From positions 68,604,501 to 68,668,500 of the forward strand of contig JALMGJ010000001.1 in NCBI GenBank assembly GCA_023362775.1: DNA of 64,000 bases. The letters run 5' to 3'. How positions within the stretch are numbered: the first letter of the stretch is position 1; each line of letters begins with the position of its first letter. The position numbers and the translations under genes were made by a program. Shown here in pieces: positions 20,400 to 32,295 of this stretch. The notes under the pieces were generated by a model, which worked only from the letters and a program-made list of their open reading frames with translations, had not been told where the DNA came from and made no database searches. The stretch is from Charina bottae. Lineage: Eukaryota; Chordata; Lepidosauria; Squamata; Charinaidae.

Positions 20400-21351
20400 T
20401 ACTATGTGAGAAACCCCCAAAATGCATGCATAAAACACATGTGAGTTAGTTCTCACATAATTAATGAAAAACAATATAATCCTTAAGTCTGACCATTGTA
20501 AAACCAAAAGACAGAAGGAAACTGGCTGCCCATCAAGCAGCCTACTACATAAGGCAGGAACCAGAAAGAGGTGCAAAAAGTTTGAATATTATTTCTGTTG
20601 AGGCTATTGCTCTTGAAACACAGCAAACACTAGAATTCTCTTGTTATAGCTTCCCAAGGTTACTTATCAAAAGTTCTTGAATTCATGTGAGCTATACAAG
20701 AGACAGACTCTACTTGAATCAAAATGGAGCAAGGCTGCTGACACAACACCAAAAAGGTAGCAAAGCACCATGTTGACCAGCACCTGTCAGCTTCTCTCCA
20801 AGGATTTATGGAATACAGCCAATGTTGGAAGTAGGACATGGCAAGTTGGGAGACAAAAAGGCTGTGAAACATCTCATGCCAACATTTGAAAAAGATAGTT
20901 GTGATGATCGGTTCCCAAATGGTAACAATTCAGGAAATTTTATAAACAATCACCTCCAAATTCCTTCCTGATCACTGAAGAGATTAGATTGCCAGTTTGC
21001 CAGTTCACAGAAAGGCAGTAAAAAGAAAATTAGAAGACTCCACCCTAACATACTGTATTTTGAGTTACTGGTTGAAGATGCAAATTCTTGTAATCCCATT
21101 CCTTTCTTCATAATAAAACTTGCTAAAAGTCTTTGTGAGAATTCTGCTTGGAAAATAAGTATGTTCAGTTTCAACAGATGGCAAAGAGCCTGACAGACAT
21201 GGAGTACATTGGTTTCTATGCCAATGCTAAAGTCTCTGACCAAGATGGTGGAATTAGAATGCTTGGTTGCAAATAAGAACACAAATATAGTGGGTACAGC
21301 AGAAATATGGGGGAAGAGAGAATATCAGTGGAATATGGTCATTCTAGTATA
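20400..21351. other. THADA 5' intron, nothing recognised
   Basis: 950 bp without a supported gene or repeat. Confidence 0.5.
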
Positions 21352-21710
21352 CAGGTAGTCCTCGCTTAAAGACCGTTCATTTAACAATGGTCCAAAGTTA
21401 CGACGGCATCGGAAAAAGTGCTTTATGACCTGTACTCACACTTGCAACCATCACAAAACTATCGCACCACCCCCATGGTCACATGACTGCAATTCGGGCA
21501 CTTGGCAACCAGCTGGCATTTACAACTAGTTGCAGCGTCCTGCAGTCACGCGATTGTGATTTGCAACCTTTTCTGCTGGTTTCTGGCAAAAAACATCCAT
21601 TTGGGAAGCTGAATTCGCTTAACGACCGTCGTAAAAATGGTCATAAAATCAGGTCCGTTCACATGGTGACTCACTTAACAACTGCACCGCTTAACAACCA
21701 ATTTGTTGTG
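21352..21710 (-). mobile_element. TA-target MITE, incomplete copy
   Basis: Begins TA-CAGGTAGTCCTCGCTTA and continues in the reverse family orientation (GGTCCAAAGTTACGACGGCA-like). The far end fades after CTTAACAACTGCACCGCTTA without a clear terminal repeat. The right boundary is approximate. Confidence 0.75.
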
Positions 21711-21989
21711 CCTGCTAATTCTATCATCTTCACCAACCATTCCTCCATTGTGGGTATTTTGACCTCCCACAATATCAAGGTGGGTGTCAAGGCATTCAAG
21801 AAGGAATCCTCCCCCTCTGAATTCTTTTGCAAACTAGTGGGAGGGAAACATGTACTAGAAAGCTCAAAAAATTGTCATTCCATACAGTAGATAAACTCTG
21901 TTCACATGTATCTGATTCATTTATGCAAAACAAAATCCCTAATGTCACTTTATTCCTTTGTAAGTTCTTGCAGACCCACTGCTTGTCTT

Positions 21990-22545
21990 TTTCAAATTTT
22001 CCCAGGTATTGATGTCAATCTAATTAGTCTGTAGTTTCCTGGTTCCACTTTGTTTTTCTTTCATTTTTCAAAGAATGGAACAAAATTAGGTCCGCTTCAA
22101 TCTTCTGGCACTTCCCCTGTACTTCAGGAGTTCTCAAAGATTACAGTAATGGTTCTGAGATCAGTTTGGTCTAGTAGTTAAGGCAACGGGCTAGAAACCA
22201 GGAGATTGAGAATTCTAGTCCCACCTTAGGCATGAAAGCCGGCTGGGTGACCTTGGGCCAGTCACTCTCTCTCAGCCCAACTCACCTCACAAGGTTGTTG
22301 TGTATGTTTGCTGCCTTGAGTTATTTATAAAAATAATAAAGGCGGGATAATATATATATAAGTGGTGGAGAGAGAGAGATATCTCCACCACTTGTTTCAG
22401 CACCTCAGGATGTAATCCATCCAGCCCAGGTGACTTGAATTCATTCAAAGCTGCTAGGAGTTCTCTCACCACTTCCTTGCCTATTTGGACCTGCATTTCT
22501 CTTCTCCCCCCACCCCCCCCAGCACAGCTTCTGACATGTTGGACC
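21990..22545 (-). mobile_element. CR1-like LINE RT fragment, interrupted by a SINE
   Basis: The minus-strand translation gives ALNEFKSPGLDGLHPEVLKQ at about 22500-22400 and, beyond the SINE at 22163-22370, pieces of VIFENS.STGEVPEDW and GNYRLIRLTSIPGKI. These are RT blocks of CR1/L2-type LINEs. Several frame breaks show that it is dead. Confidence 0.65.
22163..22370 (+). mobile_element. tRNA-derived SINE, family B
   Basis: ATCAGTTTGGTCTAGTAGTT, an A box, a B-box-like AGAATTCTAGTCCC, the body GCATGAAAGCCGGCTGGGTG and CAGTCACTCTCTCTCAGCCC, then an L2-like tail (TTATTTATAAAAATAATAAA). The RNA was presumably copied by an L2-type RT. It is inserted in the CR1-like fragment. Confidence 0.8.
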
Positions 22546-22734
22546 ACTTTTTCCTTTTGCGAAAAGCCAGACGCAAACTAGGAATTAAAAAGTCCAGCCA
22601 TTTCCCCGCTGTCTGTCACCATCTTGCCATTTTCTCCAACCAGCAAACCAACAGTTTTCTTGATTTTCCACTTGTTCCACACATATCCCAAAACCTCTTT
22701 TGTGTTATTTTTGGCATTCAGTACAAGCATCAAC

Positions 22735-23060
22735 TCATTCTAATCCTATTTGGCAACCACTTTTAGATTACTTGCTTGATGTGGAAAAAAATTGAATTTT
22801 GTTTTTGGGTTTTAGTGATTAATTGGTTTGTTTTAATAGAAATAATTACTATGGTTTAATAAATAGTAAGAGATTATATTTGTAAATATATTCATATCTG
22901 TATTGGAGAAAGTCGGAAGTCACTCTCCGTTTCTGTTTTCTGTCTATTGACACCTTTATAGTTTTTTTTCTTTAGTTCTATTCTCTATATTTTCTATACT
23001 TTGTATCTTAACTATACTTTGAAAAATAATGTTTTATTTTTTAAAAAAACCTCATTCTAA
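22735..23060 (+). mobile_element. L1 3' end fragment
   Basis: Near-identical to the 3' part of the reverse L1 at 42462-43691: shared TTGGCAACCACTTTTAG, TTGGAGAAAGTCGGAA and a T-rich 3' UTR. It has only the last codons and 3' UTR, so is severely 5'-truncated. Confidence 0.75.
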
Positions 23061-23929
23061 ACCTGTCTTCCTGACCCCATTCTTACAGATCTGGACTATT
23101 TCTTTTTGTATATGCCCCTTTTTCCATTTTTTTAAACTTGTCCTTTTGTTTCTTACAGTAGTTTATCAGAAAGCTCTTTATGCCACCACAGTGGTCTCAT
23201 CAGCTATCTCCCATTTTTCTTTCTCTTTGGTATTGTTTGGGTCTTAAGTTCAGAATTTCCCAACCCTCTTGGACTGTTTTTCCCTTCAGGATTTCCATCC
23301 ATGGAATTGTTCCTTTTCCTTTAGCTTATTGAAGTCAGCTCTCTAACTACCTTCAGTTCTGCTTGTCTGCAATATCGTGAAGGAAGTTAACTTCAGAAAC
23401 AACTCTTTATGTAAAATATAACTTTAGTAACCGATTCTACTAAACATACAAGCTGACCTCGTTTTTTTCCTAGTGTTTATCCCTAAAATGCATTAAAAAG
23501 TGTATGACCAGAGTCACTCCAAGCATAACAGCCTGCTGAACCAGGCAAAAGCATCCTACTTTCAAGTGAAACATGAAGTCATGTTTCTTCTGAAGGTAAA
23601 TAATTTTGGTTTGGTTTGTGTGCTACATTATCCTAAAAGGACAGAGCTCATTTACACCGCGTGGCTCCGAATCATCCCGCATTTCTTTTTGTTGACAGTG
23701 TAAGAAACGCATTTATTGGATCCAGGATATACTAAAGATGTCCCGTCGCTGCAGATCTAGCCATGAAAGAGCTCCGCACCCCGCACTCTTGACTCTGTCA
23801 AAGGCATGGGTTATGTTCAGGCGACGTGCTTCAGTTAGGCATTGTTTGCACGCCTCACTGATCCACAGAGTTGGAGTACCTGATATGCTACAACGTGGTG
23901 AGCTAGTTTGTGGCTCAGTGGCTCATGCG
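23061..23929. other. THADA 5' intron, nothing recognised
   Basis: 870 bp with no supported feature; GC content rises toward the promoter block. Confidence 0.5.
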
Positions 23930-24420
23930 AATACTTGCAGAGAACACCACCGGTATAAAGGCAGGCCGTGTTTTGCTCACACCGCGTGTTTTTAGAGATA
24001 CCAAGCGCTCCCAACACTTACCCTCAAGAAAGGCCTCGCCAGGCTCTTCCTCTCCGTATAGCCGGTTGCTAACACCACCTCTCTGCCGAGAAAGGGCGGA
24101 GCACGCGCGCAGCCGAAGAACGGCCGGCCCACTTAGCCACGTCTTTTTCTGGAGGCGAGAGAAAAGGCCGCGCTGAACGCTGTACGAGCACGCAGACCTT
24201 CTGTTTAGGCTCGCTCAGCCTTCCACGACCATCTGACGGCTTCACCCGCCAATCAGGAAAGAGAGCGAGAGATCGGCTCTCGTGGTAGGGATACGAAGGG
24301 GTGGGGCTTACCGACCACCGTGCCGCCGGACGTTGCCTTGTTGGGCTCGCGCGCTTGCCCGGGAGGTACACGAGCGGCTCTTCCGCGGTTCTGTACGGCA
24401 CCCCGCAGTAAATCTCAGTG
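23930..24420 (-). promoter_or_regulatory. THADA: CpG-rich block, likely THADA promoter and first exon
   Basis: The sequence is locally GC-rich with many CpG sites, unlike the surrounding AT-rich DNA. A strong minus-strand donor TTGAGG|GTAAGTG lies at 24022/24021 and would splice a noncoding first exon to the acceptor at 19153. A weaker donor-like GGTAAG is at about 24307. The start of transcription cannot be placed; no TATA box is evident. Confidence 0.65.
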
Positions 24421-24875
24421 GGATTTATGATGCAGTCCTGTAAATGAGAATATTTATTCTGCGACTGCTGGAAAGCCGTTAAGTTTGTTACAAACCTCAG
24501 ATCAGATCCTGGACATATGTGGGTCAGTCTTGTGGATGCTTACCCGAGGTAAATCCTACAAACCGGAATGGGTCTTAAAGGTCAGCCTTATGCTTCATTG
24601 AATTCAGCGGGGGTGCCGGTTACAATACCATCCTGTTTCACCTGATTGGATCTCCCTTCTGCTGACTGTCTCTCACATGAGTGCAATTTACTGAATGAAG
24701 TACCATCAGTGGAGCTTACAGAGAATAATACACCACTTTTTATATAGCATAATGACGGGTTTCACAAAATACTAGGCCACAAATGAGCAAATATTTTGGC
24801 TTAGCTCAGTTTGTGAATCTGAACGCTAGATGTCAACCGCGGTTTATTGCTTAATACTGTACGACCTAAGTAAAG

Positions 24876-25070
24876 AGAGCCAGTTTGGTCTAGTGTTAAG
24901 GCTCCCGGCTAGAAATCGGGAGACACTGAGCTCTAGTCCCGCCTTAGGCATGAAAGCCGGCTGGGTGACTTTGGGCCAATCACTCTCTCTCAGCCCACCA
25001 CATCAGGCTCAACATTTGGTTGATCGGAAAAAGTGGACCCTGCACTTGTGTGAAAAACGCTAGGAAGAGG
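24876..25070 (+). mobile_element. tRNA-derived SINE, family B, 3'-divergent
   Basis: AGAGCCAGTTTGGTCTAGTG, then CGGGAGACACTGAGCTCTAG and the GCATGAAAGCCGGCTGGGTG body. After CTCTCAGCCCA the tail differs from the 22163 copy. Confidence 0.8.
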
Positions 25071-26051
25071 AAAAAAAACTGCAGGACCCTAAGTAACCAA
25101 ATCCAGAGAGACTTGCTTTCAATTAATTGTGGTGTTCTTTCCAAGATAGGATTTATAAGATTCTAGTAATCCCCTTTGTTCTCTTGTATTTAATAGATAT
25201 TAGGGCTCCCTTTTAATGAGGCAAAATTTGTTTTTCATTTTAGCCTTCCATTACTTTAAGGTACAAATTTTAAACCAACTTATTTCCTATAGTTAACAGA
25301 GTGATGCCTAATTAAGATGTAAGGACTATTGCTAAAATGCAACAGAACCAAGCCACACAAGTGTTCAAATGCCTACATCAAATGTTCATTATTTACCTTT
25401 GTTCAAATATCTCAATAATGAAAATAAGTTTGCTTTATGACGGGGGTGGGGGGAATCAGTCTTTTAAAATATTCTCATTCAAAAGTTTCATTTCTTGTTT
25501 TATCATAACCCATGGGCAGCTGAATAAATGTTTACAAACTCTTCCAAGATAGTTTTAGAATTCAACTCCTAAAATAGCATGATGTGATTCTGATTTCTGA
25601 CTTAAAATAGAGCATTATAATATTTAAACAAAACTAAATAGGTGCAGTTTGTAAGATTATTCATTTTATTACATGTTTGAGAGGCTGTTTCATTTTTAAT
25701 ATACAGTATATTGAAACCTATTGGGATATGTACTTTTTCATAGTAGGAAAAACACTTTCTAAAAAGTTGACAAGAAATGAATATTTTTGATACAGTAATT
25801 TTTATCTATTTCAGAATTTCTCCACTGTGTGGCACCAAAGTACTGTACTGTATTAAGCAATTATGCTGCCAACTTGATAATTTCCTTATGAGCTTTTATG
25901 TAGGTGTCATTTATTTACTGTTTTTTTATCAAATACCCAAAATACCACAATATGAGGTCAGTTGAGAACAATGGTTCCACTGTCTTCTATTAACTTGTGT
26001 ATTAAGTTTCAACTTGTCATTATACAAAATAAATATTTTATTAATAAATTC
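25071..26051. other. intergenic, nothing recognised
   Basis: 980 bp of AT-rich sequence between the two CpG blocks, without repeat or gene signal. Confidence 0.5.
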
Positions 26052-26642
26052 TTAGTCCAAGGCTGGAGTTAAAATCACTGGAAGAAACATTAACAATCTC
26101 AGATACGCAGATGATACCACTTTGATGGCTGAAAGTGAGGAGGAGCTAAGGAGCCTTATGACGAAGGTGAAAGAAGAAAGTGCAAAAGCTGGGTTGCAGT
26201 TAAACCTCAAAAAAACCAAGATTATGGCAACCAGCATGATTGATAACTGGCAAATAGAGGGAGAAAAAGTGGAGGCTGTGACAGACTTTGTATTTCTAGG
26301 CGCAAAGATTACTACTGCAGACGCTGACTGCAGCCAGGAAATCAGAAGACGTTTACTTCTTGGGAGGAGAGCAATGACAAATCTCGATAAAATAGTTAAG
26401 AGCAGAGACATCACACTGACAACAAAGGTCCGCATAGTTAAAGCAATGGTATTCCCCGTAGTAACCTATGGCTGTGAGAGCTGGACCATAAGGAAGGCTG
26501 AGCGAAGGAAGATAGATGCTTTTGAACTGTGGTGTTGGAGGAAAATTCTGAGAGTGCCTTGGACTGCAAGAAGATCAAACCAGTCCATACTCCAGGAAAT
26601 AAAGCCAGACTGCTCACTTGAGGGAATGATATTAAAGGCAAA
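26052..26642 (+). pseudogene. BovB internal fragment (RT to C-terminal region)
   Basis: The plus-strand frame reads AGVKITGRNINNLRYADDTT through FELWCWRKILRVPWTARRSN to LEGMILKAK, then leaves homology. It corresponds to about residues 740-935 of the full-length ORF at 15619 and is very similar by eye. It has neither the 5' nor the 3' end of the element, so it is not a simple 5' truncation. Confidence 0.92.
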
Positions 26643-28230
26643 AAGTACTTCTGCATTCTGTCCTGCATTAACAATAGTCTAATGTGACACAAATAGTGAG
26701 GGAAAGACACAATTAAATGTTATTTGTGAAAAAAATGCCCTAAAAGCTCTTTTGTATTCCCTAAATCTATAGTATACATTTAATCACATTAGCTACAAAT
26801 GTATATTCAGTTTTAAAACTGTTATCTTCAGGCATTTGCACAACCCATTTGAGCCTTTTGCACTATTTATTGTACATATAAATGCTCTTAATGTGGAAGT
26901 TAAAGTGGAAGATAATTTGTTCATTGTATATAGGTTTTACAATTGGATTACAGAAGGTGGCAGTTCAAAATGTTCTTTAGTCTCTTATGTATAAACACTG
27001 CATGCTTTCTAGCCCATAACATTCACAAGGGACTTTTACAGAATTGTCTTTTTATTTATTATAGACTGTGTTCACACAAACATGCTAATTTTGGTTAACA
27101 GAACAAGCTATGTAACTTTCTCACAAGTTAAAAGGAAAAAAATGAGAATAAATGAAATAAATTCTATAGTGTCACATCCTGGCCTTATGATGTCAGAGTG
27201 TATAACTAGCAGAATCAGCCCATCCTGACCCCTTTCTGGAGAATCAGACCAATCTTCCAAGAGATAAAATAAAATTTTATTTTAAGAAAAGAAAAAGAAA
27301 GAATGTAAAGCCTTTTGCTACATACAGTACTAAGTAAACATCTCTCATGAAGATGTAAATTGGGGAAATCTGCCGGAGAGGATGTATATTGGGAATGTCT
27401 GAGTCCTGCCAGCTGGCAAGGGAACTCCATTCTGAACACTGTGATTTATGGTTTAGTGCCATATGTAAACCTAACTAGTGGTGGCTTATTCAGCAAACCA
27501 TGGTTAAATAAGAATGTGATAATAGCCAGTATTAGAACCAGTACAGAAAATGCAACATTTGAAAAGGGGGCACGTATATGAGCAAATTATCAGGGTTTTT
27601 CATTTGACTCCTAGAGGGTGGTGGGGACAATTTATGACATTTTACCAAATGAAGTGAAACAACAAGTACGTCTTCCCCAATGTGTTGTGCCTCAAGATCA
27701 AAGGAAAAACATGCATCTGATGGCATGATGCACATATCATCTTGCCGAAAACTCCGCCTTTTGCAGACACCCCCGCTTAGGACTTTTCAGAGTAAGCGCT
27801 TCCAGACAAATATCACACTCAGCTCTAAAATTCTTGGCACATATTTCATATCACTAAACTAGTGTCCCCATTTATGTACTTCATTGAACTAGATGGTGCT
27901 CTCCCCAGTAAGTCAATTAAAGGTAGCAAAAGAGGAAAGGGGCGGGGGGTGGGATTGGCCACTTTGCTGCTCCTGAGAAAAACTGGGAAGGAGTGGGCTT
28001 GGTACCTTGGTTTCCCTGGGGGAGGGGTGGAGAATCCCAAGAAGCAAGGGGATAAGATGGGAGTCTCTGCAGCCCCACATAAGCAGCACGGGATCATAGG
28101 GATACCCTTCTGTGCAGAAGGGGCCTTACCTGAGCAGCAACATTTCGATGTAGTAAGAAGAGCCTCTGAACCTGGGCAGAGTTCCCTTTCTGACCCTCCC
28201 AATCTGCCCAGCCATGCCACTTTTATCTGA
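26643..28230. other. intergenic, nothing recognised
   Basis: The first part is AT-rich; about 27930-28220 is more GC-rich and has opposing ORFs of 122-124 codons on both strands with no family resemblance. It may be part of the PLEKHH2 upstream region. Confidence 0.45.
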
Positions 28231-28263
28231 GGCCTTCCCCTGTAGTTCAGCAGGTATTTTATT

Positions 28264-28502
28264 GTGGAGCCCTTGGTGCTCTCAGCTTGGTTGCAGACAT
28301 TTCATTACCCAACAAGGTAACATCATCAGGGTGAGTAAGTGTGGTGTTTGCTCCCTGTTTATATATAGTAGCTTGCTGTAAATAAACAGGGAGCGAGCAC
28401 TCTTTTTTTTTCCCTGAGCCAAGAAAAGAGAAAGATGAAAAGGGAAAAGGCTCCGGTAACTGCAAGCAAACAACCAAGCTCAGAGAGCACCAGGGACTCC
28501 AC
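28264..28502. mobile_element. Penelope-like palindromic terminus, diverged
   Basis: The left arm starts TGGAGCCCTTGGTGCTCTC and the right arm ends AGAGCACCAGGGACTCCACA, an inverted pair. The centre holds a second inverted pair (CTCCCTGTTTAT with AAATAAACAGGGAG). The same family as 6046-6322 but more diverged; no TSD could be assigned. Confidence 0.75.
28300..28329 (-). other. hammerhead-like hairpin with canonical CTGATGA core
   Basis: On the minus strand: CTGATGA, T, stem GTTACC paired with GGTAAT, then GAAA. Compared with 6247-6276 the stem's G-C pair is A-T here, a compensatory change. Confidence 0.5.
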
Positions 28503-28869
28503 AGTTCATCCCTGAGCTACAGTTATTCTCTTCCATTGGAGCTGTTTTACTAGCAGCACAGCACCCCAATTTAGAATGCTGGTATGTTTCTGGCCAATGA
28601 GACCTTTCATTTTTTTCAAGTATTTTATCAGTTGTTAACAGCTGGTTTTGATGGTTTTATAATTAATTGTTTCACAGTTGCTTGGAGTGTCTTTGATTGA
28701 TCAATGTTATTTGTTCTTTATCGTTCTGTGTGTATGTTATCTTGTTTAATTGTATACTGCCCTGGCAGCTTGCTAAACAACCCATGATTGACACTCCTCT
28801 AGTTCCCATGCCTGAGCTGAGATTTCTGGAGATTTGAATCCTTTTGCTCTTTCAGAAATGAAGACCATG

Positions 28870-29420
28870 GACGGATGGACCTTAGGCTTAATTTGACACA
28901 TCCACATCTATGCACGTCGATAGCAATGGGCTTAAGCGGGCTGATTTTGCATAGGCTCGGGCTGCTAAGAACAGTGGCGGGCTTTTCAGCGAGGGGCATC
29001 CAATTCAGCCTCCTTGGTTTCAGCATGCAGGGAGGCCCAATGGTATTCCTGCCCCACAACTTGATTTCAGTCTCCTCGCTTCTCTGGGCGAAGGATGCCC
29101 CCACCCCACTGAGCCTGCAGCCTAAACGCCACCCCCACTGCGGAGAGGCCGGAGTGGACTGCAAGTCCCGCCTAAGCGGCTGTTGAATGGCCAGGGGAAC
29201 TGCCGCTCAGCCCGGGCCCCTCGCCGCCTGTCCTGCCGACCGAGGAGATGGTGCTGCAGAAGCCTTTAGCGCTGAGCGGGCTGCCCGGGGAGAGGCGCTG
29301 AGATCTCGGGGAGAGGGGCGCGGGCCCGTCAGTGAGAATCACTGAAGAGCCGGAAACCTCATGACGACGTCCACAGGTGTGCCTTAACTTTGGGGGGGGC
29401 GGGTAAAGTCCCCCGTTTTT
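28870..29420 (+). promoter_or_regulatory. PLEKHH2: CpG-rich block, likely PLEKHH2 promoter and first exon
   Basis: About 550 bp of GC-rich, CpG-containing DNA (CCCGGGCCCC, GGGGCGCGGGCCC) upstream of the first recognised PLEKHH2 coding exon. The acceptor before that exon implies an upstream noncoding exon here. Candidate donors are CCACAG|GTGTGCC (about 29375) and GCGG|GTAAAG (about 29402); neither is decisive. Confidence 0.6.
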
Positions 29421-32016
29421 TCTCCTTGGGAGAAAAAAAACCGAGGGAGCTGAGACGGCGGGACGAGGAGCTCTCAGCAGAAGCCGCCTTTCCCCTAGTT
29501 CTGCCTCTTCTTTTCCCTTTTCGTCTTTCCTTCTTTCTCTTTCCTTGGGTCAGCAAAAAAAAAAGGGGGAGGGATTTTAAAATGGCAAAACTAGATCAAA
29601 CAGGGTACCCTTGTATATTGAGGAAGGATGGGAAGCAATTCTAATCTCAGAGGTGTCCAAAGTAGCTAATATTGCTAATCATATAATGCTTTGAGTCACG
29701 CACAAAGTAACTTCTACGCCAGGGCTTCCACCGTAGAGTATCTGAAGAGATGAGGGACTATCCGACCTAGGAATGCTCTTTCTCTCTATATTCCGTTTTA
29801 TCGAAACTTGTTAACAGACATCTGAGGTTTGGGAGAAAGGGCATTTCTTTTTTTTAACAAGTAACAGGTACAGCTTGCTTGTGTGTCAAGTTAAATACAT
29901 TTGGTATGATTATAAATTCTGCAAGGTAGCCATAACTGGATTAAATGGAAATCAGATCTTAAATTAGATGCCATGAGGTGTTGGGTTCAGATCTAAGGGC
30001 CATGAAATGGTGCTTTCACATTACAGCAGTGTTTCTCAACCTTGGCAACTTTAAGATGTGTGGGGAATTCTGGGAGTTGAAGTCCACACATCTTAAAGTC
30101 GCCAAGGTTGAGAAACACTGCATTTCAGTAACAAAAAGCATGAGGACTAACTGTTCAGAGGAAAAGGCACTCTGTGTATGTTAGGCATTATCATTCCTCA
30201 CCACCATGCCAGAACTAAATTCTTCTGAGGCTGAGTTCTGGTTTAGACTCAGTGTCAGAAAAAGTACTATTCTGGATTTTTATATTTTTGAATTGCAAGT
30301 GGTTTTTTCCCATCTATCACTATCCCACAAATAGGAGAGCCAAGGGAAATGTGGCATACATAGCAACATCTACTTACCAGGAATGGACTGAAGATTAATA
30401 ACAACAACAACAATTGAATTGAATTGAATTGAACTGAACTGTAACCCTCTGCGCTCTTTCAAATAGATCAGGAAGGTTTTCAGACATCAGACTATTTAAC
30501 AATAGTATCAACAAGATTACATTCTTCCTCCTTGCCATACATTGTCCTACAGAAATAAAACAAGCATAGAATAGCCAGGAGTGGAACTTAACTGAGAAAC
30601 TATGAGCTCCATTCAGAACTGGTACACAAAATAAATCCCTGGGCTAAAAATCCATAGTTCTCAAGGTATGCCTTGTACCTTGATGTGAATAACCTGGAAG
30701 TAATTTTTCTTTTTTCTTTTATTTTCTTTTTTAAAGAGCCCTGTGCATTTAAGGCCTACCCACCCTTGCTCCATATCCTGAAAACCCACTTTGAAATTCT
30801 TTTGCTCTTCATTCTGGCCTGGCTCCCGGAATTCTAAACTGTTTTTGAGCTGGAAATATGGTCAGTAATCTTTTCCCTTGTGATAAGTGGAAAAGCCTTG
30901 AACTGCAAGAAATTTTTAAAGAAGCTCACTATAAGAAATGAACAGCATGTTCCAGAAGGATCATTCTCTGAGATAGACCTCTCTAATGAGCATAGTGGGA
31001 TGAGGGAGTATCAATAAAAATTTATAAAATAACACATCTTGCCAGCATCTTGATGGATAAAAGTATTACAATAAAGATAGTAAATATTTATATATCCTGA
31101 TGAAGGAGGAAACGCAGTCATAATACCAAATGCCTAATGACTCTAAAGGTGGCTGTGGTATTGTCTAAATGTGCCCAAATACAAATAAGTAATAATACAT
31201 ACTTACCCAAATCAGCCCACCTGCTGTGGAATTAGGTAACCACCACCAATAAGTAATTGTATTGCCACTTATTTGCCATGGGACAATGTTTGGGTTTATG
31301 TACAGTATAGTGCTAAACCATAACATCATTTGTTTGGTATTTGCTTAGTATGATGTATGAACCCATCCATTCTGGATGATAAAGCATGGTTTCTGCCATG
31401 AATTAATGCAATGTATGAACCCAGGCAATTTATTCAACACACTACAACATAGTATGATACATAATAGGAAATATAGTAGCACATACTTTTTACACCTAAA
31501 ATGTCTCTGTGGATATACTCTCTTTATTGATGTATTATAATTATATCTTGCCGTTCCTCCAGGAGTTCAAAGTAGTTTAAATGGTTCTTTCCTTTACCCC
31601 TATCTTATCCCCATAATAACCCTATAAAGAAGGTTAATGTGGGAGATAATGGCTGGGTTTACATAGGGTGCTAAGCCATAATGTCTAGGAGTTTTTGTTT
31701 GGGTTTTTTGTATGGTTTTGGCTTACCATATGATGGGAACCTTTCTTTAGATCTGGATTTCCCTAGTCCTAGTAGATTATTCAGACCTACAGTTGCTCTC
31801 TGGAGATGGCTATACAACGGCTTTCAACATTTCTCTTCATTGATCACTCTGCCTAGGGTTGCCTCAGGATTGTACTTCAGCTGTATCTTGAGATTAAGAT
31901 ACAGGTTCTCCATCACAATATATCGCTAAGCAGTTACCTTCTGAAGTGGCCAGTAGTTGAAAATTAAAATCCTCCTTTCCAGTTTTTACAAGTAATAACT
32001 AAACCTGCAGCTAACA
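29421..32016. other. PLEKHH2 intron 1, first part
   Basis: Holds the short hAT foldback at 30027-30120; otherwise diffuse repeat traces only (GCTAAACCATAACATC-like about 31310, a LINE-tail-like stretch about 31520-31640). No gene. Confidence 0.5.
30027..30120. mobile_element. short palindromic hAT element
   Basis: A 94-bp near-perfect foldback from CAGTGTTTCTCAACC to GGTTGAGAAACACTG. The flanking 8-mers are CATTACAG (30019-30026) and CATTTCAG (30121-30128), 7 of 8 identical. Confidence 0.85.
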
Positions 32017-32287
32017 CAGAGCTTTCCAAACTGTGTGTCGCGACACAAAAGTGTGTCGCCACACACAGTCTGGTGTGTCGCCACACAACCCGGAAGCGCT
32101 GATCATCATCAGCGCTTCCGGGTTTTCCCGCGGCGACACACCAACGGCGGCGTGCAAAAACCTGAAAGCGGCAGCAACGCTTCCGGGTTTTTGCGCGCTG
32201 CCGCAAGGGCGGCACTTCCGGGTTTTCCCGTGGCGACACACCAACGGCGGTTGGTGTGTCGCCGCGGGAAAACTTTGGAAAGCCCTG
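32017..32287 (+). mobile_element. nonautonomous hAT element (Buster-type), copy 2
   Basis: CAGAGCTTTCCAAACTG ... CTTTGGAAAGCCCTG with perfect TSD AGCTAACA (32009-32016, 32288-32295). Nearly the same GC-rich interior as copy 1. Confidence 0.93.
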
Positions 32288-32295
32288 AGCTAACA

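Noticed and set aside
24290..24320. Alternative THADA exon 1 donor (GGTAAG on the minus strand)
   Set aside because: Weaker than the GTAAGTG donor at 24022; could be a minor alternative but is not supported by sequence alone.
23738..24401. ORFs of 60-110 codons in the THADA CpG block
   Set aside because: GC-rich DNA keeps frames open by chance; no relation to THADA, whose start codon is in the exon at 19131.
27846..28230. Opposing ORFs of 124 and 122 codons upstream of PLEKHH2
   Set aside because: They are mirror ORFs over the same GC-rich stretch, with no conserved motif; more likely noncoding upstream DNA.
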